Notes under the pieces: model-generated
Databases searched by the model: none
What the model saw: the letters and a program-made list of their open reading frames with translations, nothing else
Told to the model about the DNA's origin: nothing
Assembly: GCA_015061115.1 (NCBI GenBank)
Contig: SUXE01000015.1
Location: forward strand, 62,001-126,000
Direction of reading: 5' to 3'
Length of the DNA stretch: 64,000 nucleotides
Origin: Bacteroidales bacterium
Lineage (GTDB): Bacteria; Bacteroidota; Bacteroidia; Bacteroidales; Paludibacteraceae
In this document: positions 54,665-62,568 of the stretch, in pieces
Layout: the number at the start of each line of letters is the position of its first letter
Numbering within the stretch: position 1 is the stretch's first letter
Made by a program: the position numbers and the translations under genes

Positions 54665-55582
54665 ATGGAACAAAACAATTACGAATTAGGAATTAAGCAT
54701 TACGCATTAATAAAGTACGTTCCTGCGCTTATCGTTTCAATAATTTGGGGTACCACATTCGTGATCTCCAAATATATTCTTAACACAGGGATATCGCCGC
54801 TTCAACTCATCATTTTCAGGTTTGTGCTGGCATACATAGCGTTATGCATCATGTGCCCCAAGCCATACAAGATGGAGTTCTCGAAGACGGAATTGAAGAT
54901 GTTTCTAATTGCGTTGACGGGAGGCAGTCTATACTTCATCCTTGAATACAGTGCATTGCAACACTCAAGTGCAGTCAATGTCGGGTTAATCTGTGCGACG
55001 GTGCCAATCGTGTCGGCATTGATGTCCATCATACTCAAATTGATGAAGCCGACTAAATGGTTCGCACTCGGCAGTGTGATTGCTTTGGCTGGAGTCGCTT
55101 GCGTCATATTCAACGGAGTATTTGTGCTCAACCTAAGTCCATTAGGAGATTTCTTTGCTATACTATCGGTCATATCATGGTCAGTATATTCTGTATTATT
55201 GAGCGTAATGCCAAAAGAAGTGTCAGAATTGCAGACCACACGAAGATTATTTTTCTATAGCAGCATAACGATTCTTCCTATTCTGTTTTTTGATAATAAC
55301 GCATTATCACTAGCAGAGATATGGGAAAAACTGGAATGGACACATATCCTGGGAGCCTCATATCTTGGACTTATAGCAAGCGGAGCTAGCCTGTGGCTTT
55401 GGAATGTGTCTTTCAACCAAATAGGAGCAGCCTCAACAAACAATTTCTTATATCTTATGCCGATAATATCAGCAGTGGCGGCTACCATTTTTTTCTCCAG
55501 CGAGATAACAATTTGGATCGCTGCAGGCACATTGTTGATATTCGTAGGTTTAATAATTGCAGACTATAAACAAAACAAATAA
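54665..55582 (+). CDS. EamA/DMT-superfamily permease (possible thiamine-related transporter)
   Basis: A 305-aa inner membrane protein with ten hydrophobic helices in two EamA repeats (about 20-150 and 165-300). Seen: ALIVSIIWGTTFVISKYIL, YFILEYSALQHSSAVNVGLI, SVISWSVYSVLLSVMP, GLIASGASLWLWNVSFNQIG. The first 17 residues come largely from an AT-rich repeat; the native start was probably close to KYVPALIVSIIW. Position between thiC and thiH suggests transport of thiamine, a precursor or a by-product; this is inference. Its end lies 7 bases before the thiH ATG. Confidence 0.88.
   Translation: MEQNNYELGIKHYALIKYVPALIVSIIWGTTFVISKYILNTGISPLQLIIFRFVLAYIALCIMCPKPYKMEFSKTELKMFLIALTGGSLYFILEYSALQHSSAVNVGLICATVPIVSALMSIILKLMKPTKWFALGSVIALAGVACVIFNGVFVLNLSPLGDFFAILSVISWSVYSVLLSVMPKEVSELQTTRRLFFYSSITILPILFFDNNALSLAEIWEKLEWTHILGASYLGLIASGASLWLWNVSFNQIGAASTNNFLYLMPIISAVAATIFFSSEITIWIAAGTLLIFVGLIIADYKQNK
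54677..54712 (-). repeat. AATTACGAATTAGGAATTAA array, right flank, inside EamA N-terminus
   Basis: It is inverted relative to 54269-54303 and contributes codons 5-16 of the EamA gene (NYELGIKHYALI). Confidence 0.7.
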
Positions 55583-55589
55583 ACAAGGT

Positions 55590-56702
55590 ATGTTTTCAGA
55601 TGAATTAGAGAAAATTTCGTGGGATGAGACAACGAAATCAATCTATGCAAAGACAGACGCTGATGTGCGTCGAGCCTTGGCTAAAGACAGACTAACTGTA
55701 GATGATTTTATGGCTCTTATATCACCTGCCGCCGAACCATACTTGGAGCAGATGGCATTGAAGAGCCGACAGATTACACTCGAACGTTTCGGCAAGACAA
55801 TATCAATGTTCATTCCATTGTATCTTACCAACTCATGCACCAACTCGTGCGTCTACTGCGGATTCCACATACAGAATCCTATGGCTCGCACTATCCTCAC
55901 AATGGAGGAGATAGAGAATGAGTTTAAGGCAATCAAAAAGCTTGCCCCATTCGAGAATATCCTGATGGTGACGGGAGAGAATCCAGCAAAGGCTGGCGTC
56001 CCCTACCTTGCTAACGCCATCGACATAGCTAAAAAATATTTTGCCAACATCAAGATTGAGGTCATGCCTCTTGCCACAGAAGAGTATGCCGAGCTTTGCG
56101 ACCATGGATTGAGCGGAGTCATCTGTTTCCAAGAGACATACAACAAGGCAAGATACAACGTATACCACCCACGTGGAATGAAGTCTAAATTCGAGTGGAG
56201 ACTGAATGGTTTCGACCGTATGGCACAGGCAGGAGTCCACTCCATCGGCATGGGTGTATTGGTAGGTCTTGAAGATTGGCGTACAGACATGACAATGATG
56301 GCATACCATGTCCGCTATTTGGAGAAAAACTACTGGAAGACAAAATACAGTGTCAATTTTCCACGTATGCGTGTGGCAGAAAACGGAGGCTTCCAACCCA
56401 ACGTCATCATGAGCGACAAGGAACTTGCACAGCTGACATTCGCCTTCCGTATCTTCGACCACGACGTCGACATCAGCTACTCGACACGTGAGCCAGCCAA
56501 TATACGTGACAACATGGCCACACTAGGAGTGACAACGATGTCGGCAGAGAGCAAGACAGAACCAGGCGGATACTTCACTTATCCTCAGGCTCTTGAACAA
56601 TTCCACGTCTCAGACGAAAGAACAGCAGTGGAAGTGATGACAGCGTTGAAAAAAATGGGTAGAGAACCTGTTTGGAAAGATTGGGATCAGGTGTTACAAT
56701 AA
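55590..56702 (+). CDS. thiH: 2-iminoacetate synthase (tyrosine lyase)
   Basis: A 370-aa radical SAM enzyme that cleaves tyrosine to dehydroglycine for thiazole synthesis. The cluster motif CTNSCVYCGF (CxxxCxxC) is intact, with IPLYLTNSC before it and later MGVLVGLEDWRTD and ETKTEPGGY-type (here SAESKTEPGGYFTYPQ). The start is ATG 55590 (preceded by AAGG); the longer frame from 55557 overlaps EamA. It is the last gene of the operon. No thiF follows. Confidence 0.96.
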   Translation: MFSDELEKISWDETTKSIYAKTDADVRRALAKDRLTVDDFMALISPAAEPYLEQMALKSRQITLERFGKTISMFIPLYLTNSCTNSCVYCGFHIQNPMARTILTMEEIENEFKAIKKLAPFENILMVTGENPAKAGVPYLANAIDIAKKYFANIKIEVMPLATEEYAELCDHGLSGVICFQETYNKARYNVYHPRGMKSKFEWRLNGFDRMAQAGVHSIGMGVLVGLEDWRTDMTMMAYHVRYLEKNYWKTKYSVNFPRMRVAENGGFQPNVIMSDKELAQLTFAFRIFDHDVDISYSTREPANIRDNMATLGVTTMSAESKTEPGGYFTYPQALEQFHVSDERTAVEVMTALKKMGREPVWKDWDQVLQ

Positions 56703-56760
56703 ATGCATAATTCATAATGCGTAATTCGTAATTGTTGGGGATTCCCATTCTTAATTTTTA
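56700..56760 (+). repeat. AATTCATAATGCGTAATTCG array after thiH
   Basis: The array starts at the thiH TAA and continues to AATTGTTGGGGATTCCC, the same order and orientation as after res. Confidence 0.7.
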
Positions 56761-56769
56761 ATTTTAAGT

Positions 56770-56806
56770 AAATCGTGTGCATCTGATGAAGCACACGATT
56801 TTTTGT
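56770..56806 (+). terminator. Rho-independent terminator of the thiamine operon
   Basis: Arms AAATCGTGTGC and GCACACGATTT are followed by a T run. Confidence 0.9.
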
Positions 56807-56886
56807 ATCACAACCCAATTCATTCTACTTTCTGTCAAAAAATCAAGCAAGATGTGTAATTATTAGGAATCAAACAATATTTGTTT

Positions 56887-56894
56887 TACATTTG
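56887..56894 (+). promoter_or_regulatory. Bacteroidota -7 box of the TPR gene
   Basis: TACATTTG lies 54 bases before the ATG at 56949. Confidence 0.6.
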
Positions 56895-56948
56895 TGAAGT
56901 ACAAATAAGTTTAGAATTGTACTACAAACAATAACACAAAGTTTCACC

Positions 56949-58046
56949 ATGAGAGTAAAGAAAATTCTAGCAACATCATTGATACTGGTTTGCAGTCTGA
57001 CTACAAACGCAAAGAAATATGAATTAAGCGATTTCGAAAAGGATGAGATGCAGAAAGCAGTTTCCTATTACGACAACAACCAACCAGATATTGCCATCGA
57101 CATATACAACAACCTGCTTGCAAACAATCCCAAAAGCTATATAATCAACTACGAATTGGCATTAGCCAAAGTGGCAAAAGGAGAATATGCAGAAGCTATT
57201 AAAATCACAGAAAAGGTAGAGCGCAACTCCGACGTAGAAGATAAGCTTTTCCAACTACAGGGAAATGCATATGATTATATGGGCAAACGCAAAAAAGCGG
57301 TTGCAAGCTATGATAAGGGATTAAAAAAATTCCCAAAAGCAGGATGTCTATATATGGAAAAAGGAAACATCATGCTAATGGAAAACGATCCCAATGGAGC
57401 ATTAGGCATGTATGAAAAAGCAATAGAAGTAGAGCCGACATACTCTTCACCATACTACCGTGCAAGTGCATTGTTTTTAGGATCCACAGAACCTATTTGG
57501 GGACTCATTTATGGAGAGACCTTCCTTTTATTGGAAAAGGGGCAAAGGAATGTCGCCATACAGAATGCTATGGTGAAACGTATGGGTCAGGCATTTAAAA
57601 TAGAAAACGACACCACTCTCCATGTGTCACTTACACAGCAGAACACGATCAACGTAAAGGGTCTAAACTTAATCATTCCTTTCGAAATGCTTTACGAATT
57701 GGAAATTCTTAAATCATCCGCTGTTGACAAATTAAAATCTGAAAAAAGAGATACTATTACAATATCTGATTTCATAGAGATCCGTAAAGTAGCTGCAAAC
57801 GCATACAAAGATTGGGAAAACAGATATCCAAACTATTTGTTTGAATACCAGAAGAAGGTGATCGACGCTGGTTACTTCGAAGCTTACACAATGGATCTGT
57901 TCAAAGATGTCTATGCCGACGAGTACAAAGCATACGTCGCCAACGAAGAGAATCAGAAAACTCTCGATGCGTACAAAGCTTGGATAACAAAAAATCCGTT
58001 CGAGCCAAATGAAAATAAACTAATAATAAGAAAGGAACCACAATGA
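56949..58046 (+). CDS. TPR-repeat secreted protein
   Basis: A 365-aa protein with a signal peptide (MRVKKILATSLILVCSLTTNA) and about four TPR motifs over residues 25-180: YYDNNQPDIAIDIYNNLLAN, LALAKVAKGEYAEAIKITEK, YDYMGKRKKAVASYDKGLKK, MENDPNGALGMYEKAIEVEP. The C-terminal half is helical with no motif I know. TPRs usually bind partner proteins. The stop overlaps the next gene's ATG (ATGA), so the two small exported proteins probably act together. Confidence 0.85.
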   Translation: MRVKKILATSLILVCSLTTNAKKYELSDFEKDEMQKAVSYYDNNQPDIAIDIYNNLLANNPKSYIINYELALAKVAKGEYAEAIKITEKVERNSDVEDKLFQLQGNAYDYMGKRKKAVASYDKGLKKFPKAGCLYMEKGNIMLMENDPNGALGMYEKAIEVEPTYSSPYYRASALFLGSTEPIWGLIYGETFLLLEKGQRNVAIQNAMVKRMGQAFKIENDTTLHVSLTQQNTINVKGLNLIIPFEMLYELEILKSSAVDKLKSEKRDTITISDFIEIRKVAANAYKDWENRYPNYLFEYQKKVIDAGYFEAYTMDLFKDVYADEYKAYVANEENQKTLDAYKAWITKNPFEPNENKLIIRKEPQ

Positions 58047-58564
58047 AAAAAGTTTTTTCACTCCTAATCACGGCGTTTATAGCTGTTGCCAGTTTCGCCA
58101 AACCAGACTTCACAATTCCGCAAATTGAGAAGTATGCAAATGCAGACGAATGTCGCAAAGACAATGACATTGCGTTGAAGACGGCAAAGTATTTTTTGAA
58201 TGCCGAACTTCCAGCCGACATATATGAATCGAACTTAGCGGCCCAATATATGATTATTTGGATCAGTGCATCAGATGAGATATTGGTAACACTCGATGAG
58301 CTAAGGTGTCCGTATTTGAAATGCAAAGACAAAGACATATCAACACAACTTATGGCCGCATATTTTGCTGGTTGCATCATCTACAGTCTAGAAAACAAGC
58401 AGAAAGACCACAACTTCGATATGCACTACTTCTCTCTCAGCAATATGTTGAACTACTACGAGAAAAACAAGTCAATCACAGGATCTGACAAAGAAATGGA
58501 CAAATTGCTTAAAGAATTCAAAAGCAACAAGTTCAAAGCTAAAGAAGAGAAAAAGTTCAAATAA
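58043..58564 (+). CDS. Secreted protein of unknown function, coupled to the TPR gene
   Basis: A 173-aa protein with a signal peptide (MKKVFSLLITAFIAVASFA) and a mostly helical mature part (KTAKYFLNAELPADIYESNL, LMAAYFAGCIIYSLENKQ) ending in a Lys-rich tail (FKSNKFKAKEEKKFK). No family recognised. It overlaps the TPR gene by 4 bases and ends at a hairpin terminator. Confidence 0.8.
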   Translation: MKKVFSLLITAFIAVASFAKPDFTIPQIEKYANADECRKDNDIALKTAKYFLNAELPADIYESNLAAQYMIIWISASDEILVTLDELRCPYLKCKDKDISTQLMAAYFAGCIIYSLENKQKDHNFDMHYFSLSNMLNYYEKNKSITGSDKEMDKLLKEFKSNKFKAKEEKKFK

Positions 58565-58598
58565 AACACCTTCAGCAACGAGGAAAACAGATAGTAAA

Positions 58599-58640
58599 AC
58601 AAAGCGAGAATATGCGTCAGCACGTTCTCGCTTTATTTTC
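58599..58640. terminator. Terminator after the TPR operon
   Basis: Arms AAAGCGAGAA and TTCTCGCTTT are followed by ATTTTCATTT. A closely similar hairpin stands alone at 62063-62096. Confidence 0.85.
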
Positions 58641-58663
58641 ATTTCAAGATGATCAATGATCCT

Positions 58664-59554
58664 CTATAGTTTTTCTATTTCTTCCAAAGAGAGTTTTGTC
58701 AACTCGGAAATGGTGGCGATGTCAAATCCTTTATCCTTCATGCTTTTTGCAATTTGGATGGATTTGTTATGCTCTCCTTTCTCAACACCTTCTGCCATAC
58801 CTTCCTCTCTACCTTCCTCTCTACCTTTCTCCATGCCAAGCTCAAAACCATGAGACTCCATGTCAATCTCATCTTCAAGATATTTCATGCTGGCTTCATA
58901 GCGTAGATACTCTTCATCGGAAAGAGCGGCAACTTTAGCTTTCTCAAGCAGACGCAATAAACCTTCGTCGGCTCGATCATATACAGATTTGTCGATTCTA
59001 TCCATACGTCCTAAATTTTTGAAACTGTTTATCCAGATGCTTTTTGTTGTTATGTCGTTGACATCCAACTCAAATTTCGGTAAAGATATAAAATATTTTC
59101 GATGTCTGTCCCAAAATATCTCATCTGTGTCAAGATCACACTCTGCTGTGCGTGTGATTACTTTGTCGAGACCAGCCAACCCGTCGGCCAAGATAAAGAT
59201 ACCTATGATCTTGGAAATGTCCTGCTTCATATCCTTCCACACCAATCCTCTTTCAATCTTTCTTCCCATAAGGTTGAAAATGTAGAAATTAGCACGTGTC
59301 TTGAAATATTTTTGATACGAGTTCTGCATCTCCACCAGAATCGTATCTCCCTTTTCTGTGGTGCAGAGCATGTCGAATATCACTCCACGACGATTCTTTC
59401 CTCTGCGTGGTTCCTCCACATTTTCAAACTGTACACTTGTGATTGTGTCCTCGTCGCCTTCTAAAATGGCATTCAGAAACGACCTCATGATGATCGGGTC
59501 GGACATGCAATACTTAAACCCGAAATCACATCGCAAATCAATGTATTTTCCCAT
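58664..59554 (-). CDS. Rpn-family recombination-promoting nuclease / PD-(D/E)XK transposase-like protein
   Basis: A 296-aa member of the Rpn/YhgA-like family with an N-terminal PD-(D/E)xK-type nuclease: DLRCDFGFKYC, NRRGVIFDMLCTTEKGDTIL followed by VEMQN, which supplies the D...ExQ core. The C-terminus holds charged Glu/Gly/Arg repeats (KGREEGREEGMAEGVEKGE) typical of these genes. Family members promote DNA breakage and RecA-independent recombination in E. coli; some are now seen as phage defence. It lies alone between a convergent terminator and a divergent NUDIX gene. Confidence 0.9.
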   Translation of the reverse strand: MGKYIDLRCDFGFKYCMSDPIIMRSFLNAILEGDEDTITSVQFENVEEPRRGKNRRGVIFDMLCTTEKGDTILVEMQNSYQKYFKTRANFYIFNLMGRKIERGLVWKDMKQDISKIIGIFILADGLAGLDKVITRTAECDLDTDEIFWDRHRKYFISLPKFELDVNDITTKSIWINSFKNLGRMDRIDKSVYDRADEGLLRLLEKAKVAALSDEEYLRYEASMKYLEDEIDMESHGFELGMEKGREEGREEGMAEGVEKGEHNKSIQIAKSMKDKGFDIATISELTKLSLEEIEKL

Positions 59555-59623
59555 TGTTACTATTTTTATGAAATTTGTACTGTTTTGTCAATCCGTATAG
59601 ACCAAACAAAACTATTGTTGCCG

Positions 59624-59631
59624 CAAATATA
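59624..59631 (-). promoter_or_regulatory. Bacteroidota -7 box of the Rpn gene
   Basis: The minus strand reads TATATTTG, about 70 bases before ATG 59554. Confidence 0.55.
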
Positions 59632-59737
59632 TAAATCTTCATTAAATTGTACAAACTTATTACTGATTTCTAACCATTCCTCTATTTATATTTGTGTAAA
59701 TTCCACATTAAACACTGCATTTTAGAGAAAACATCTG

Positions 59738-59745
59738 TAATTTTG
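59738..59745 (+). promoter_or_regulatory. Bacteroidota -7 box of the NUDIX gene
   Basis: TAATTTTG; it rules out the TTG at 59748 as a start and favours ATG 59775. Confidence 0.65.
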
Positions 59746-59774
59746 CATTGTCCAACAACAAAAAAAGAACCGCT

Positions 59775-60452
59775 ATGTACACATACGAACATCCACATCC
59801 TTCTGTCACCACAGACTGTGTTGTTTTTGCATTCGACGGCAAGTCTCTCAACCTATTGTTGATCAATAGAGGTATTGAGCCATACAAAGGCACATGGGCA
59901 TTGCCTGGCGGATTCATACACATGGATGAGACTGCAGAAGATGGAGCATTACGTGAACTTAAAGAGGAGACGGGAGTTGAGGATATTTATCTGGAGCAAT
60001 TCCACACATTCACAACTGTAGACCGTGACCCTCGTGAACGAGTGATGACGATAGCATTCCTGGCTTTTATCCGTCAGGATGATTATTCTGTTGTGGCTGG
60101 CGACGATGCAGCAAAAGCCCAATGGTTCCCTGTGGACAAACTGCCTGATCTTGCTTTCGACCATAAAGAGATTATCAATGTGGCATTAGACAAACTGCGT
60201 TGGAAAATCACGTATGAGCCGCTTGTGTTCCATCTTCTAAACAAATCATTCACGATGACACAGTTGCTTACAATATATGAAGTGGTGATTGGCAAAGAGT
60301 TAGACCGACGCAATTTCAATAAAAAAATGCTCCAGCTTGGTTATGTCGTGCCTACAGAGGAGCGTGTACAAGGTGTGGGACGCCCAGGCACTCTATATAT
60401 GTTCGACGAAGATAAATACAGAGAGCAGATCAACAACAGAAACGTCTTTTGA
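59775..60452 (+). CDS. NUDIX hydrolase with C-terminal winged-helix domain (NrtR-like)
   Basis: A 225-aa protein from ATG 59775 (MYTYEHPHPSVTTD). The NUDIX domain covers residues 1-140, with the Nudix box near 45-67 intact (GGFIHMDETAED, then RELKEETGV). A winged-helix-like C-terminus follows (FTMTQLLTIYEVVIGKELDR, KKMLQLGYVVPTEERV). This layout occurs in NrtR-type regulators of NAD or sugar metabolism and in catalytic ADP-ribose hydrolases. With a full Nudix box it may be an active enzyme, a regulator or both. Confidence 0.9.
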   Translation: MYTYEHPHPSVTTDCVVFAFDGKSLNLLLINRGIEPYKGTWALPGGFIHMDETAEDGALRELKEETGVEDIYLEQFHTFTTVDRDPRERVMTIAFLAFIRQDDYSVVAGDDAAKAQWFPVDKLPDLAFDHKEIINVALDKLRWKITYEPLVFHLLNKSFTMTQLLTIYEVVIGKELDRRNFNKKMLQLGYVVPTEERVQGVGRPGTLYMFDEDKYREQINNRNVF

Positions 60453-60504
60453 AAATAATCATTCAAAACATCCGTACTTATTTGTCGACGTATGGGAAAA
60501 AACA

Positions 60505-60546
60505 AAAAACCGAGCTGATTCCAAAGAATAGCCCGGTTTATTTTTA
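60505..60546. terminator. Terminator between convergent NUDIX and pfk genes
   Basis: Arms AAACCGAGCTGATTC and GAATAGCCCGGTTT (imperfect) lie between an A run and a T run. Confidence 0.65.
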
Positions 60547-60560
60547 TACAAATTCCAATT

Positions 60561-61883
60561 TTATTTCATCACCAATGGCTGACCTGTAGCCTCGACGACG
60601 CTCCACCAGAATTCACCTTCAAGGTTGACTTTCTTACGCTGTGCTGTGGCGGCCTCGATTGGCAACAAAGTGAATGAACCATTCCAATAACCTACCACGA
60701 AATCAGTACGTCCGGCCATAGCGGCATGTACCGCATTGTGAGTCAACTGCTCGCAGAACTTACTGTCGTTAGCATTGGCAGGAATACTGCGGATGATATA
60801 ACTAGGGTCGATATACTTGACACAGATAGGAATATTCTTCTTGTTGAAATAATCTGTGATCTGGTTCTTCATATAAACACCGATATCCTCGTGAAGCACA
60901 TTGCCGGAAGCATCCTTCTTACGTTCACCCTGGAAGAACTGTTGTCCTGCACCCTCAGCCACGACAACCACCGCATGTTTCTTACGTTCCAATCGCTTCT
61001 CCAATAGATTCAAGAATCCGTTTTGTGTCTCAGGATTGTCCAAATCGAAATCCATCTCTGGAATCAAACAGAAATTCACATCAGGCACAGCCAAAGCCAC
61101 GTTAGCTGCGATAAATCCAGAGTCGCGACCCATAAGTTTGACCAATGCCACACCGTTGATAGCTCCCTTAGCCTCATAGTGAGCATTCAAGATGATGCTT
61201 TGAGCGGCAGTGAAAGCAGACTCGAATCCAAAAGACTTTTCAATCAAGTTGATGTCATTATCAATAGTCTTAGGCACACCAGCCACAGCGATCTTCAAAC
61301 CACGTTTCTCAATCTCCTTATAGATACCGTGAGCACCCTTTAGAGTACCGTCGCCACCTACACAGAACAATATATTGATATTGTTTCTTTCCAACGTGTC
61401 AACAATTATCTCATAAGGCTGTTGTCCACGGGAAGAAGCCAACATACTACCACCATCCTTGTGGATATCATCCACCAAGTCTGGATTCAAATCAATAAAC
61501 GGAATCTGAAGATCAGGATTCAAACCAGCGTAACCATATTGAACACCGACGATATTAGTCACACCATAACGGTTGTAGAGATGTGTCACCAAACCACGGA
61601 TCACATTGTTCAATCCAGGGCACAAACCGCCACAAGTCACGATCGCCACCTTCGTCTTCGCAGGCTCAAAATATATCAATTCCTTTGGTCCTGGTTTTTC
61701 AAAAGAGACCAAGTTCTCGCCATTCTTCATGGCAGTCATCACCTCACGAAGGGAAGAAGAGTAAAGCACACGCTCACCATCCTCAACAAAATCATATATA
61801 CCGTCGCCCTTTACTTTCGACAAATGAAGAGGAGTCTTGATTCTGCACTCTCCTAATGTTTTTACAGTGAAATCCATATCCAT
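60561..61883 (-). CDS. pfkA: 6-phosphofructokinase (group with GGDGT and PKTIDND)
   Basis: A 440-aa phosphofructokinase of glycolysis, longer than the E. coli enzyme (320 aa) owing to an N-terminal extension. Motifs: IVTCGGLCPGLNNVIRGLV, FCVGGDGTLKGA, the catalytic GVPKTIDNDIN, LVKLMGRDSGF and IRSIPANANDS. The Gly in GGDGT favours ATP as donor, whereas PPi enzymes have Asp there; the Lys in PKTIDND is shared with PPi enzymes and with trypanosome-type ATP enzymes. An ATP-dependent enzyme is most likely. The ATG at 61883 is used; another lies two codons on. Confidence 0.92.
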   Translation of the reverse strand: MDMDFTVKTLGECRIKTPLHLSKVKGDGIYDFVEDGERVLYSSSLREVMTAMKNGENLVSFEKPGPKELIYFEPAKTKVAIVTCGGLCPGLNNVIRGLVTHLYNRYGVTNIVGVQYGYAGLNPDLQIPFIDLNPDLVDDIHKDGGSMLASSRGQQPYEIIVDTLERNNINILFCVGGDGTLKGAHGIYKEIEKRGLKIAVAGVPKTIDNDINLIEKSFGFESAFTAAQSIILNAHYEAKGAINGVALVKLMGRDSGFIAANVALAVPDVNFCLIPEMDFDLDNPETQNGFLNLLEKRLERKKHAVVVVAEGAGQQFFQGERKKDASGNVLHEDIGVYMKNQITDYFNKKNIPICVKYIDPSYIIRSIPANANDSKFCEQLTHNAVHAAMAGRTDFVVGYWNGSFTLLPIEAATAQRKKVNLEGEFWWSVVEATGQPLVMK

Positions 61884-61907
61884 AGATCAATCAGCTTTAG
61901 TTTGCTA

Positions 61908-61915
61908 CAAATTTA
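61908..61915 (-). promoter_or_regulatory. Bacteroidota promoter of pfk
   Basis: The minus strand reads TAAATTTG, with a TTTG (61938-61941) 22 bases upstream. Confidence 0.65.
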
Positions 61916-62062
61916 GTTTTTTTCACGATTCCATTGACAAACTAACGCACTATTTTTATTTTTTGTGCGACGAAGTTACAATTTGAATGAAACAGACCTT
62001 ATGCATGAATGATTTTATGAAGATGACTTTGAAAAAGATAAAATCTTAAGCAGATTAAATCC

Positions 62063-62100
62063 AAAGCGAGAATGTGCCAGCACACATCCCCGCTTTGTTT
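62063..62100 (+). terminator. Orphan terminator-like hairpin
   Basis: Arms AAAGCGAGAATGTG and CACATCCCCGCTTT pair with one mismatch and are followed by GTTTTATTT. It closely resembles the terminator at 58599-58640. Confidence 0.6.
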
Positions 62101-62110
62101 TATTTCATAT

Positions 62111-62210
62111 TCCCTAACGTTTACTCAACATTATGCATCGCAAGTTCTGCGTCTTTTCCCCGACAGTTACTCAACACGCTTCTTGTCTCTTCCCCGACAG
62201 TTGCACAACA
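62111..62210 (+). repeat. Three imperfect 20-base direct repeats
   Basis: TCCCTAACGTTTACTCAACA (62111), TCCCCGACAGTTACTCAACA (62157) and TCCCCGACAGTTGCACAACA (62191) are spaced 46 and 34 bases apart. Confidence 0.6.
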
Positions 62211-62272
62211 AGTTATGCAACAATCGGATAGTGGTTGACTAAAGTCAATGCGTTCCCCTCGGGAACAAATCA

Positions 62273-62361
62273 TCAACCATCAATCATTGTGATGTCAGCG
62301 TGAGCCGCCACCACAGCGAATAAAAGGATGCCCAGCAGGACATAGAGTTTTTTCGTATCAT
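62273..62361 (-). pseudogene. Remnant of an exported-protein gene (signal peptide only, frameshifted)
   Basis: From ATG 62361 the minus strand reads ATGATACG then six A. Adding one A to that run gives MIRKKLYVLLGILLFAVVAA followed by HAD, a textbook signal peptide. As it stands the frame is broken. After the cleavage site the frame enters a TGATTGATGG repeat and stops (ITMIDG, then TGA at 62273-62275). The mature protein is gone. Confidence 0.6.
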
Positions 62362-62568
62362 TTTCTTTTATTCAAATTGTATCTTTTTTAATTCATCTTT
62401 ATTTTTTTCGATTTCGATTCCTGATTCCGACACCTGCTTCGCAGGAATCGCCAAGAAATCAAATATGGCGTCACTTCGTGATACAGGTTCTACGAACCTG
62501 CTAATCATTAATCTTTAATCATCAATCATTTTGGTGTCGGTTTATTCGTTGTTTTTATGAGACCAATC

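Larger units (their letters stand above)
61884..62568. other. Intergenic region with decayed sequence, orphan hairpin and short repeats
   Basis: About 685 bases. It holds the pfk promoter and a 20-codon plus-strand ORF (61987-62049) followed by an orphan hairpin (62063-62096). Three related 20-mers follow (62111, 62157, 62191), then a broken signal-peptide gene (62273-62361) and two TGATTGATGG-type repeats. No full gene is visible. Confidence 0.6.

Noticed and set aside
62111-62210. Possible CRISPR-like array
   Set aside because: Only three diverged copies with unequal spacing and no cas genes.
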